Of a DNA stretch of 64,000 bases, positions 10,641 through 21,099 are shown in pieces. Under the pieces are notes generated by a model. That model did not search any database, was not told where the DNA came from, and worked only from the letters and a program-made list of their open reading frames with translations. The stretch covers positions 14,065,709-14,129,708 of the forward strand of contig NC_066520.1 in assembly GCF_024679095.1 (NCBI RefSeq), in the 5' to 3' direction. Source of the DNA: Eriocheir sinensis (taxonomy: Eukaryota > Arthropoda > Malacostraca > Decapoda > Varunidae). Positions within the stretch are counted from its first letter, which is position 1. Every line of letters begins with the position of its first letter. The position numbers and the translations under genes were made by a program.

Positions 10641-10856
10641 AGGTTAGTCAATTAGTGTTCATTTCCTTCCCTCGGTGACTGCACGCAACACCTTCCTCTT
10701 CACCTCCTTCGAACACACGTCTTTCTCTTTTTTGTTTTCGATCATAGGTGTTACGACCCTCCGTGTATGTTGTAAAAATAATGATATTAAGATTAACATT
10801 AATAATAATAATGATAATACACTGTTGATGTTGTGTTTCCTGTGTCATTAGCCTTC

Positions 10857-10960
10857 TCATGGGGGTGGTGGTGATGGTGGTGATAGTGGTGGTGGTGGTG
10901 ATGGTGGTGATGGTGATGATGATTGTAGTAATGGTGGTGGTAGTGATGGCAGTGATGTCA
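10857..10960. repeat. GGT/GAT-rich tract
   Basis: Imperfect GGTGATGGTGGT repeats; the Val/Met-rich open frame is an artefact. Confidence 0.85.
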
Positions 10961-11108
10961 GAGCAAGAGTGGGATGATGTTAACTGTGCCTGCGTGCGTC
11001 TGTTAAAGGTACAAGTAGTAGTAGTAGTAGATGGTTTTGAAAATGGATGTTCTACTCTAAGCTTTTTGGGAGCAGAGGCAAAGCGATATTTTTACGATTT
11101 TTTTTTTA

Positions 11109-11136
11109 CCCTTGAGCTGCCTTCCTTGATGTAAAA
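11109..11136 (-). mobile_element. Fragment of the AAGGAGACAGCTC dispersed repeat
   Basis: CCCTTGAGCTGCCTTCCTTG followed by ATGTAAAA is the reverse complement of the head of the repeat at 25384 (TACAACAAAGGAGACAGCTC), with a few mismatches. Only the head is present. Confidence 0.6.
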
Positions 11137-11159
11137 AAAAAAAATAATAATGTAGTAGT

Positions 11160-11441
11160 GGTTATGTTGAGTTTACTGAAGTTGTCTCTTTTTGTACAGG
11201 TAAGCCAGAGCAGGGCATGTATATATAGGTCCTCATGACTGAATTTGGTCACTCTCACCAAACTGTATGTATGCCATCGTGGGTGAAATTTGTATAGCGG
11301 AGCCTTTCCTTCTTTGCCTAGTTCATAATACTCCCCGGTGCGCCCCTTGAATGAAGCCGCAGTAGAGGTTAAGAACGATATATAACGCGGATGATGTTCA
11401 GACGCTGGAGGTGTGTGGCTGCGAGCGTGAGGATTGGTCAT
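11160..11441 (-). CDS. Orphan ORF, non-low-complexity, function unknown
   Basis: Open frame on the minus strand (part of 11106-11441) with ordinary amino-acid composition: segments such as SFKGRTGEYYELGKEGK and FHPRWHTYSLVRVTKF, then ALLWLTCTKRDNF. No domain is recognised. It stands out because its neighbours are simple repeats, and it abuts a fragment of a dispersed repeat, so it may be a piece of a transposable element or of an old gene. No splice sites or start context were established. Confidence 0.25.
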
Positions 11442-11606
11442 AGTGGTGGTGGTGGTGGAGGTGGAGGGGGGAGGATGTTAGGGCAAGGCTTCTAATGGCG
11501 GTGGTGGCGTTTACGATGTTGTTGGTTGTGTTGATAGTGTTTGTGTTGGCCTGCTTGTGGTAGTGATGGTGGTGGTGTTTGCTGGAGTGTTGGTACTGGT
11601 GTAGGT

Positions 11607-11721
11607 ATTGGTTGGTGTTGGTTTGTGTTGATGATGGTGTTATTAATTGTGGTTTTATTGGTGTTTATGTAGGTGGTGCTTGTTTTGGAGGTATTGTTTA
11701 TGCTCTTGGTGATTGTGTTAA
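11607..11721. repeat. 115-bp duplicated segment, copy 1
   Basis: From TTGGTTGGTGTTGG to GGTGATTGTGTTAA. A copy with only a few substitutions is at 13414-13528, 1.8 kb away in the same orientation. Confidence 0.92.
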
Positions 11722-11869
11722 TGGTGTTAGTGTTAGTGCTAGTGGTGGTGTTAGCGGTGGAGGTGATGGTGATGACAGTGGTGGTGATGGCTCCTCCGGC
11801 TCGTTATGCGGGGACGGAGTGTTTGGGGTAAAAACTTAGGGGCGAGATATGTCGTGTTTGTTCAAGGGG

Positions 11870-11871
<2 letters not shown>

Positions 11872-11936
<65 letters not shown>

Positions 11937-11937
11937 C
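11872..11937. repeat. (GT)n microsatellite
   Basis: Pure GT followed by CGCGCGC, which favours Z-DNA. Confidence 0.97.
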
Positions 11938-11979
11938 TTTGACTCATTATCATTGTTATTGCAATTACTATTATTATCG

Positions 11980-11985
11980 TTGTTG

Positions 11986-12034
<49 letters not shown>

Positions 12035-12180
12035 CATCATCATCATCACTGAAAATTGCAACAAAAAAGCACCAGTAACATTATCACCATCGTTATCACC
12101 ACCACTATCATCATTATCACCATCATCATCATCATCATCATCATCATTACCACCATCATCATTATCACCGTCATCAGTCA
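11980..12180. repeat. (ATT)n and (ATC)n compound microsatellite
   Basis: ATT units at 11986-12032, ATC to 12048, then imperfect ATC/ACC units to 12180. Confidence 0.93.
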
Positions 12181-12224
12181 TCACTTTTTCTTCAGTGGCT
12201 CAAAGAAGTCAGTAAGGGTCGGCC

Positions 12225-12480
12225 TCTCTCCTTCTCTGTCTACCTTCTTCCTTCGTCCCTCCTCCTCTTTCCCACTCCCCTTTCTCCTTTTTTGCTCTTC
12301 TCCCCGCTCCTCTCCTCCCTTCTCCACCCCAACTCGCCTTCTTCTTTTACCTTGCTCTCTCCCTCTTTCTCCCTCCTGTCCCTCTTCCCCCTCGTCTCCG
12401 GGCCTCCCCTCCTCTCTCTCCTCCCCTCTCCCCGCCTCTCTCTCCTCCCCTCTCCCAGCCTCTCCGCCCCCCTCGAGACA
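12225..12480. repeat. Pyrimidine tract with internal duplication
   Basis: C/T-only sequence. The unit CTCTCTCCTCCCCTCTCCC repeats in tandem near 12413-12460. Confidence 0.85.
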
Positions 12481-12539
12481 CACCACCCACAAGAACGAGT
12501 CAAACGAGAGTCTTGCATGACGTGAAACAAATTCCCTGA

Positions 12540-12825
12540 GACAACACAGGTAGAGGGGGACAGGTGGACAGATGGAGAGGGGAGGAGAGGGAGGTGGAGG
12601 AGAAGAGAGGTGGAGGACAGGCAAAACAGATTGGAGAGGGGGAGGACAACTTGGAGAGGATAAGGAGAGGAGAGGAAGGTGGAGAATATGGGAATACAGG
12701 TAAGAGGAGAGGACAGAGAGGTAGAGGGCAGGTAAGAACAGATGGAAGAGGTGGAGAAGAGTTAGAAGTGGAGTGGAGAACAGGTGGAGAAGTGGAGGGC
12801 AAGTGAAAGAAAGTAAAAAAAAAGA
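12540..12825. repeat. Purine tract (GGAGAGG-type)
   Basis: G/A-rich with recurring GGTGGAGAA and GGAGAGGA. Strand composition flips within 60 bp of the preceding pyrimidine tract. Confidence 0.8.
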
Positions 12826-12839
12826 GGTATGTTATTGGG

Positions 12840-13025
12840 ATAGACAGATACAGTATTGTAGACAAACAGACACAGACACAGACAGGCAGACATACAGACA
12901 GACTTAACAAACATTAGCACACAGAGAAAACCAAACAGATAGACATACGGTTATACAATACTGAGAAAAGACAAGCGGACAGATAGAAACAGACAGGCAC
13001 ACACACAGACAGACAGACAGATGAA
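12840..13025. repeat. ACAGACAGA-rich tract
   Basis: Imperfect CAGA/CACAGA units. Confidence 0.8.
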
Positions 13026-13310
13026 CACAGGTAACACGTGTCTGCCCATCAATCAGGTAAACGAGAGCTGGAGGGGAGGGAAAAAAAATCAGTGTAGAGA
13101 CATTACCACCATCGTCATCATCATCATCATCAGCAAGCAACCAGCGTGTGATCGATGGCCCCACAAATCATCGTAACCATCGACTTCCCGTGAGCAGCGA
13201 GCCACAGGGGGCGAGCAGGGGAGCAGGTGGGCAGGTGGGTGGAGGGTGAGCGGAGTGGCAGCAGAGCGTGAGCAGGAGGGTAAAGGCTAAGCAGGTGGTT
13301 GGTAGGTTGG

Positions 13311-13870
13311 CAGAACGAGAGGAGAATGAGAGCAGGAGGCAAACTGTGATTGAAGTGGACTGCGTAAGGAATGAAGTCAAGGGTTTAGCAGAGTGACGTA
13401 AAGTAAGCGATGTGTTGGTTGGTGTTGGTTTGTGTTGATGATGGTATAATTAATTGTGGTTCTATTGGTGTTTAAGTAGGTGGTGCTAGTTTTGGAGGTA
13501 TTGTTTATGCTTTTGGTGATTGTGTTAAGAAGGAGAAGGAGAGCAGAACCTAATAGCAGGAGGCAGAGTGATCGAAGTTTAAGATGTGAGAGAAGAAGTC
13601 GACGGTTAAGCAGAACATCATAAAATAAGCGGTGTGTAGGTAGTATATAGGAAAGTGAATAGAACGAGAGCAGAGTGTGATTGTAAGGCTAAGAAGTGTG
13701 AAGGTATTATAGTAGGAAGGTTAACAGAGCATAAGAAGAGCATTACTGAATCCTTGGTCGTGAGGAGAGAAGTCGCAGTATGAGCAGGAGGTCGTGCGAT
13801 CGAAGCTAAGGACGTGAAGAGAAAAGTCGAGGGCTTAGCAGAACATTAAGTAAGGGTTGTAGAGGTGTTG
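13311..13870. repeat. Degenerate tandem array, ~225-bp unit, three copies
   Basis: Copies share AGCAGGAGGC..GATCGAAG and GAAGTC(A/G)A.GGTTTAGCAGA followed by TAAAGTAAGCG. The key segment starts near 13372, 13594 and 13822. The 115-bp segment duplicated from 11.6 kb sits at 13414-13528, directly after the first copy's AAGCGATG. Confidence 0.75.
13414..13528. repeat. 115-bp duplicated segment, copy 2
   Basis: Same orientation and near-identical to 11607-11721. It interrupts a local tandem array, so this is likely the derived copy. Confidence 0.9.
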
Positions 13871-14262
13871 GGAGCGTGAGCAGAATAGCAGCGAACCGTG
13901 AACGAGTCTAGGGGTGAGTGGAGAGGCTTTGTGGTGAGCAGGAAACTGGGGCTTGAGCAGAAGTGAGCAGAGCGTAGGACGAGTTTGATCAGGGTTTTAG
14001 CGAAGAGGTAGAAAGCAATGGAAAGTGGATGGGATAATAATATGACATGATTCAAGAAAGCGTGGAGATGAATGACGAACTTAAAGAGATGAATATATAG
14101 CTTTTTGAGGACAAGGAAGGATGGGCCTGAGTGAGGAGTTTGTTTTAGAAGCTTCAGATTTTGAGGAGTAACGAAAAGAGACTTGGTGGAGATGTAAGTA
14201 CAGGAATCTTATGAACGAACCCGACATTAATGTGAATACAGCAACATTAATCGAAGGAAGTA

Positions 14263-14265
<3 letters not shown>

Positions 14266-14332
<67 letters not shown>
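14266..14332. repeat. (CA)n microsatellite
   Basis: Pure CA dinucleotides. Confidence 0.97.
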
Positions 14333-14333
<1 letters not shown>

Positions 14334-14453
14334 CAAACACGGCCGTAAAAACTCACATCAAATCGACATAAATTCGCGAGTAGAAAAACGCACAGATTTA
14401 ACACCATGTAATTCAGACCCACGACCATTACGAGGCCAGGTGATTACCGCGCA

Positions 14454-14455
<2 letters not shown>

Positions 14456-14508
<53 letters not shown>
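14456..14508. repeat. (GA)n microsatellite
   Basis: Pure GA dinucleotides, followed by CACAGACA-type repeats to about 14625. Confidence 0.96.
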
Positions 14509-14699
14509 ACAAACACAGACACTCAAAGACAGGTACACAGACAAACATATAGACACAGACACACACGCACACAGACTTAAAGACCCACAGACAGACAGAC
14601 AGACAGACAGAGAGACAGCAGGTTCAGACAAGCGCCCTCATCGTTGCCAGGTCAAACGGAACTCACGCCCACTGATTTTTGACCCTTTGGTTCTTCCGG

Positions 14700-16255
14700 T
14701 GGTGGTCATGGGCGGGTGGGCGGCAGCTGGAGGGCGCGTGGACGTCCGAGGGAAGGGGAGGTGGTGGAGGGAGGAAGAGGGAGGGAGGAGGAGGGGCAAG
14801 AGGAGGAGGAGAAGGGCTTGTGCTTACTGAGCAATCAACACGAGGTCCGGGAATTATTAAATTAAGTGTAGGTTAAGTAAGGCTTAGGTTCCGGTTGTGA
14901 CCAGATCCGGGATTAGTTCAGAGAAGCAGAGAGCCTGTGCGAGGGAGGCGGAGGGGAGGGAGAACGAGGAAACAGGAAAGAAGACAGGCTGTAGAGACCT
15001 AGACAGAGATAGGGAGAGAGAGATAAAGACAGGATAGGAAACAACACACGTATATAAAGCTAAAAAGAGAGAGAATGAAAAAGACGGGGAAGGTAAGAGT
15101 GTGTAGAGATAGGGAAAGAGAAAGACGTAGAGAGATGGGAAAGAAAACTGCATGTGTAGAAATAAGTAGATATAGGGAAAGGATTAGGGAAGGAAACAAT
15201 ATGTGGAAAGGTATAGTGAGAGAAATAGAAATAGATATAGTTGAAAATGACATGTGTAAACGGGAATTGAGAGAAGGGGATAAACGGAGAGGTAGGGAAA
15301 GAACCACAGATATCACGGGTTCAGTGGGACATGGGTGAAGTGGGGGAGACTGTTTTGTTTGTGTGGTGGTGGCAGAGATGATGTTAGAGGTAAAGACCCA
15401 ATCTTCTCTTAGTAGTTATAATAATAGTCGTATAGTAATATGATGACATGTACATAGTAACTGAAATGCTAAATATGCCCTCGTGTTAATAGCATTCATG
15501 TAATCGTAGTAATGGTAGTTCGTGACCCACTAACGGTAACTGTGGTAAATATAGTAATCATGGTTGCGTGTGGGATAATTAACTTGTGATGATAATAGTA
15601 GACGTAGATAATGGATACAATGGTAGTGTGACGGGCAATGGTAATGGGTGCGCGTGGTGGTGGGGATTCTCTAGTTGATGGAGGTGGTGGTGGTGATGGT
15701 GTTAGTAGTAGAGGGTGTTAGGGGATGGTAGTAGTGGTGATGGTGGTAGTGGTGACGATGTTTATAGTAGTCCTGTTTGGTGGTGATGGTGATGGTGGTG
15801 GTGTGGTAGTCGTGTTAAGGAGGTGGTGATGAGGTTGGTATTAGTACTGGTGGTAATGATGATAGTATTGGTAGTAGAAGTGGTGGTCAGGTAATGGTGG
15901 TGATGGTGTTTGAAGTAGTAGTTAGGTAGTCGTCGTGGTGAGGGGGTTGGTGGTGGTGGTGGCGTGGGGTCAGGGAGGGTCAGGGGGAGGTCAGGGGGAC
16001 ACGTGTGCTGTGAGGGCGAGTGAGGGGGAAACGGGACATGGAAATGGACGCCTAAAACGTAACTTCCGCCGCCTGAGAGTAACCTCCCCGCGCACACTTT
16101 TTCTTTCTCCTCCTTTTTCACTTGTTCTTTTTGTAGCACGCTCGCCGGTAACGCTGTTCAGGAGTTCAATCACGTAATGGATCCGCTTGGGGGGGAGGAT
16201 GAGGAGGAGGAGGAGGAGGTGGGGAGGGGGAGGGCAGTGTGATTCGTTCGTGTCA
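14700..16255. other. Gene-free purine-rich and GGT-rich stretch
   Basis: GGAGG-rich at 14720-14820, GAGAGA-type to 15300, mixed to 15600, then GTGGTGGTGAT repeats to about 15960. No coding exon is recognised. Confidence 0.6.
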
Positions 16256-16263
16256 GTTTCGGA

Positions 16264-16287
16264 GCCTCGGAGTATAAGGTCCGAGGC
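16264..16287. other. Short perfect inverted repeat
   Basis: GCCTCGGA, an 8-nt spacer GTATAAGG, then TCCGAGGC. Eight perfect base pairs could form a hairpin on either strand. No U run follows and no function can be assigned. Confidence 0.6.
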
Positions 16288-16684
16288 TTCGTTTGTGTGT
16301 CGCTCCTCTAGTTTTCTATAGGCGAGTCACGTGATCTGAGTTGCTGAATAGTGCTTTCTCATTGTTCCTTTTACCGTTCACCTTTTAATCTATCTCACGC
16401 CATTCACATACTCATTCCTTCTCATGCAACGTATAAACATCACACAAGAGCAGTATCATGTGTGTTCTTCCTGCAATAACTATCAAAAACTTCTATATCT
16501 TCCTCTGTTTTGATATCTTTGGTAGCTCAAGGTCTTAGCGTTCGGGAGTAGAGGCAAGGCTGCAGATGAAGTGTAGACAACCAATCACAACTAAGAGTTT
16601 CATGTAGCTATTTGATTTGATTGGCTGTATCACCTCGAACGCTGTAATCCCGAACTCAGACATCTTCACGGCAGGACACAAGCA

Positions 16685-16890
16685 ACACTGTCAAATTGTC
16701 GTACTCAGCCTCATGTTTCCCAATTTTCGACCTAAAAACTGCCTCCTTGACCGCAATGACTGCCTTAATATATAGTTATAATTAAAATGGTTAATTATTG
16801 GTGTTTTTTGGTGATAGATACGTGACATCATACGTCTCAGAAACCGGTAAACAAGGGGGTCTGAGTACGATAATCTGACAACAGTGGACA
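16685..16890. mobile_element. MITE-like element with ~20-bp imperfect terminal inverted repeats
   Basis: The left end is TGTCAAATTGTCGTACTCAG. The reverse complement of the right end is TGTCAGATTATCGTACTCAG (18 of 20 match). CACTG extends both arms outward after a small gap. The interior, about 150 bp, is AT-rich and non-coding. No clear target-site duplication was seen. Confidence 0.6.
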
Positions 16891-16899
16891 CGAGGACAG

Positions 16900-17330
16900 T
16901 AGCTTGAGGGAGTGAGGAAGGAAGGGCTCGTGGATATCTCTTCGTTATTCTCCTTGTTTTACCTCATCTCGCGCTCTAATTTCCGCCTCCCTTGAGCTGC
17001 GTTTGTTTCTCTTATTCTGTGCACTTCAAGATCCCCTCAAGGACGCCACGAGGAGAACTAGGACAAGAGGAAACGGAGGAGGATCGCGTATTTTCATTTG
17101 GTAAGCGAAGGGAAGAGATGGGAGAGTTGCCAGGCGCCTCCATCTTGACTGTTTCCTATTCTTCCGTCGGTGTTGGTTAATATGGATCTGGTGCGCTGTT
17201 TGTTTTGCTTCTTTTATCAGGATTAGTTTTGATTTGTTTTGCTGAGAAGTTGTTGTTGTTGAAAGACCAGAAGGAGGAGGAGGAGGAGGAGGACGGAGGA
17301 AAGAGGAAGGAGCGGATTATCACTTCGGTT
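16900..17330. other. Unique-sequence island
   Basis: Non-repetitive except a (GAG)n run at 17274-17295. No coding exon is recognised. Confidence 0.4.
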
Positions 17331-17339
17331 CTTATTTTC

Positions 17340-17720
17340 ATTTTCAGAACATATTTTTGTCATCTTTTTCGCCTTCCTGTTCATCTTTTTCTTCCCTCTC
17401 TCCCTCCCTTCCTTCCTTCCTGACCATCATCACCATCATCACCATCAGCATCATCACCACCATTCTTAAGCTTTCAACACCTCTCCTCCTTCCCTCTCCT
17501 CCTCTTCCGCCCTGACCCCTTCCCCTCTTCCTCCTCTTCCCACTCCTCTTTCCCTCCTCCGCATTTCCTCTCTCCCTCTTTCGTATACCTCTCTGATCAT
17601 TCACTCCCCTCCCTCTCTTTCCTTCCCCTCCCTCAGCAAGCTCCCCACTTTCCTCCATATCTCCTCCCCTTTCTCTCCACCTCTCCCTTCTCTCCCCTCT
17701 CCCTCCACTCCTCCCTTGGG
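17340..17720. repeat. Pyrimidine tract
   Basis: C/T-rich with a CATCATCACC run near 17425-17460. The minus-strand Arg/Gly/Glu frame is an artefact. Confidence 0.85.
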
Positions 17721-17921
17721 CAGACACAGGAGGGAGGGAGAAGAGGAAAAGGGAGGTGATAATATGCTCGTTAAATCACAGGTTGTCTAACACTCCCTCT
17801 CTCTCCCTCCCTTTTCTCTCTCTCCCTTCCTGCCTCTCCTCCTCTCCCCCTCCCCCTCCTCCCCAAACACGTGCCTTCTCCCACAACACTAAACGCCGAA
17901 AGGGTGAGAGGGTAAAAGGGT

Positions 17922-17924
<3 letters not shown>

Positions 17925-17964
<40 letters not shown>
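17925..17964. repeat. (GA)n microsatellite
   Basis: About 19 GA units within an otherwise pyrimidine-rich region. Confidence 0.94.
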
Positions 17965-17966
<2 letters not shown>

Positions 17967-18284
17967 GTTATCGTTATGTTGTTATTCTTATCGTTTATTT
18001 ACTTATATTACCATTCCTTCCTCATTCCCACTTTTTATTTACAGTACGTTCTCATCCTCCTTCCTTTCCTCCTCTTCTTCCTCCTCTTTCTTCTTCTCTT
18101 CTTCCTTCTCCTGAAACTTCAATTATCGTCATTTCTTTCTCATCTCTTCTACTTGTTATCATCTTTCTTAAACATGAGCAACCAATTTCTCTCTCCCAAA
18201 ACCACCAAGGAAAACAACACGAAAATAACTAACTCCTCAACCAATATCCAAAAGCTACCACCACAACCACCATTTGCTCCATCC

Positions 18285-18316
<32 letters not shown>

Positions 18317-18429
18317 CAACAACACTTCCACAATGCAGCAGTAGCAATTTACCTGTGCTCTCTCTCTATCTCTTTCTCTCCCCTTATCTCCTTCTTTCTC
18401 CTCTCCTCCTCCTCCTCCTCCTCCTCCTC

Positions 18430-19090
18430 TACTACCATCATCTAGCGATCTTTTCCACCTCTCTTTGCTTCCTCCTTTCTTCCCTCTTTCCCCTTCCTTT
18501 CTTACTCTTTCCTTCTCTCTTCTGGTTCTTCTCTCCGCCATCTTCTCTACTCTTCCTCCTCCTCCACCTCCTCCTCTTCCTCCTCTACCGTCACCTTGCA
18601 ATCTCTTCCTTTCTTCCACCTCATTTTGCTTCCACCTTCTTCCCCTCTTTCCCCTTCCTTCCTCTTTCCTCCTCTCTTCTGGTTCTTCTCTCCGCCATAT
18701 TCTCTACTCTTCCTCCTCCTCCTCCTCCTCCTCCTCTATCACCACCAAGCAATCTCTTCCACCTCACTTTGATTCCTCGTCTCTCCCCTCTTTCCCCTTC
18801 CTTCCATCCTCTTCCCTTCTCTTTCCTGGTTCTTTTCGCCTCCTCCTCCTCCTCCTCCTCCACTACCGCCACCCAGTAATCTCTTCCACCTCACTTTGGT
18901 TCCTCCTTCCTCCCCTCTTTCCCCTTCCTTCCATCCTCTTCCCTTCTCTTTCCTGGTTCTTTTCGCCCCCTCCTCCTCCTCCTCCTCCTCGACCGCCACC
19001 CAGTAATCTCTTCCACCTCACTTTGGTTCCTCCTTCCTCCCCTCTTTCCCCTTCCTTCCTTCCTCTTCCCTCCTCTCTCTGGTTCTTTTC
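18430..19090. repeat. Minisatellite with 127-bp unit, about five copies
   Basis: AATCTCTTCC recurs at 18600, 18751, 18878 and 19005, with an earlier diverged unit near 18447. The last two intervals are exactly 127. Each unit contains CCTCACTTTGGTTCC, CCCTCTTTCCCC and TCTGGTTCTT, and ends in a CCT-rich run. Confidence 0.9.
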
Positions 19091-19094
19091 TCTG

Positions 19095-19275
19095 CCGCCG
19101 CCGCCGCTGACTGCCCCCTCCCGGTTATTAATTATTATAAAATTGTGACCAAATTATAGGCGGGAAGCGGCGGCGGCGTGGCGACCGATGGACGGATCGA
19201 TCGCCTCTAAACTGCTTCCTTTTTTACGACATAAATCCGTGTAATTTGGCGATGAGAAATTGGGGGCTACGTGTC
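19095..19275. promoter_or_regulatory. Unique AT/GC-mixed island, candidate enhancer
   Basis: An abrupt non-repetitive island inside 5 kb of pyrimidine tract. It contains TTATTAATTATTATAAAATT and TTTTTTACGACATAAAT (homeodomain- and Caudal/Abd-B-like words). The call rests on motif content and local complexity only. Confidence 0.25.
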
Positions 19276-19284
19276 AAAAATAGA

Positions 19285-20340
19285 CCCCCTCCCCTTTACT
19301 CCCCTTCCCTCTCCTCCCCTTCTCTCTCTCCTCTTCTCTTCTTCTTAACCCCTCCACTTTCTCTCCTTTCCTCTTCCCCCTTTCTCTTTTTTACACCCCT
19401 TCCCTCACCTCCCTTTCCCTTTCTTGCCCCCCTCCCTTTTCCTCCCTTTCTCCCTATCTCTCTTATAACCCCTCCTCTTTCCTCCCTTCCCCCTCTCTCT
19501 CCCTTTCTCTTTCCTACTCGCTCTCCCTACCTATTTCTCCCCCTCCCTTTTCCTCCCCTTTTCTTATCCCCTCCCTTTCCTCCCTTTCCCCCTCTCTCTC
19601 CCTTTTTCTTTGTTTCTTGCCCTCTTCCCCTTGTCTTCTACGTCTTGAACCCCAATACTTTCAGATCTAAACCTTCACTTTTTCCCCTCTCCTTCCCTTC
19701 CCTCATCACCAACACCACCAACATCACCTCCACGTCCAACACTACTCTCTGTAATACTTTTCCCTTGTGTCCCGCCTCCTCCTCCTCCTCCTTCTCTTCC
19801 TCCGTTTCCCTTCCCCTGTAATATTTTTTTTCTTCTTTTCCTGCTCCTCCTCCTCTTCTATTTCCCTCCCTTCCCCTCCCATTTCTTCCGACAAAACCTT
19901 CCGTACTACTTTTTTTGTTCTTCTCTTCCCCTTCCTTCCCCTCCCATTTCCTCCATCGCCCCTTTCTGTAAAACTTTTCTCTTCCCCTCCTCCTCTTATC
20001 CTTCCTCCACCCCTTTTTCCCCCCACTCTTTTTCCCCTCTTTCGTCTTCTCCTTGCCCCCTTCTTCCGTCTCCCCTCCCCTCCTCTCTCTCCTTTTTCCC
20101 CTTCTCTTACCCCCTGTTCTGCTTTCTCACCTCGACCTCAACCCCAATTAAAGTTGCCTCTCCCATCCCCTCTTCTTCCTCCACCACAATCACCACCACC
20201 ACCACAACAACAACACCACTATCCCCTCCACCACGACCACCACCACCACCACTAACAACACCACTTAAATCTTTCTCTTTCCTTCTTCCCTTCCTCTTCC
20301 TCTTCCTTCTCCTTCGCCTTTGCTGTCCTTTCATCTTCCA
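19285..20340. repeat. Pyrimidine tract
   Basis: About 1 kb of C/T-rich sequence with ACC-rich parts at 19700-19745 and 20165-20270. Long Pro/Leu/Ser and Arg/Gly/Lys frames are artefacts. Confidence 0.9.
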
Positions 20341-20571
20341 CCTTTGATTAGATAGTTAGTGTAACTTGTCACAAACAGCCTCGTAAAGACCAGCAGGTCT
20401 GCTGTTGTTTGTTCTTTCTTTGTGTTCCTTTGTGCTCCTCTTCCCCCAACTTATCATGCTCTTCCTCCCCTTCTCCCTCCTCCTCTTCTTCCTCCTCAAA
20501 TTCGTCCTACTCTTCCTCCTCTTCTCCTCCTTCTTCCTCCCCTCATGTCACTGATACTTGGGACCTCATGC

Positions 20572-20575
<4 letters not shown>

Positions 20576-20624
<49 letters not shown>
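20576..20624. repeat. (CT)n microsatellite
   Basis: Pure CT dinucleotides. Confidence 0.97.
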
Positions 20625-20628
<4 letters not shown>

Positions 20629-20736
20629 CTCAAGGCGGGAACGCGAAGGGCACACGTCTCTAGAGTGTAATTTTGGGTCATTTGGAGATAGTGTGTCACG
20701 AGGGAGGGGAATCTTGGTCAGCAGGCAGGTGGTGGT

Positions 20737-20737
<1 letters not shown>

Positions 20738-20811
<74 letters not shown>
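20738..20811. repeat. (CT)n microsatellite
   Basis: Pure CT dinucleotides, in the same orientation as the array 114 bp upstream. Confidence 0.97.
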
Positions 20812-20814
<3 letters not shown>

Positions 20815-21099
20815 ATTTTCCTTTTTTTTTCTGGTTCATTCGTTTGTTATACTTTGATTTATTTTTTTATATACTTTCTTTCACCTCTAATTTACTTTTT
20901 GTTTTGTTTTCGTAAGTTCCGTTTTCTTCGTTCTTTTTTGTGTGTTTTCGTTTGTTTGCCTTTTTTGGGGTCCATATCTCGTTTTCTTTGTTCTCCGTTT
21001 TCTTTCTATTTATACCTTTTATGTTTTCTATATCAATTAAGTCTTACACATTTTTTTCATTTTTGTTCTCCTTATTTTCTTGTTCTACTTCTTTTTTTC

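Noticed and set aside
16264..16287. Intrinsic terminator
   Set aside because: Hairpin without a following T run, and such terminators are not expected in this genome.
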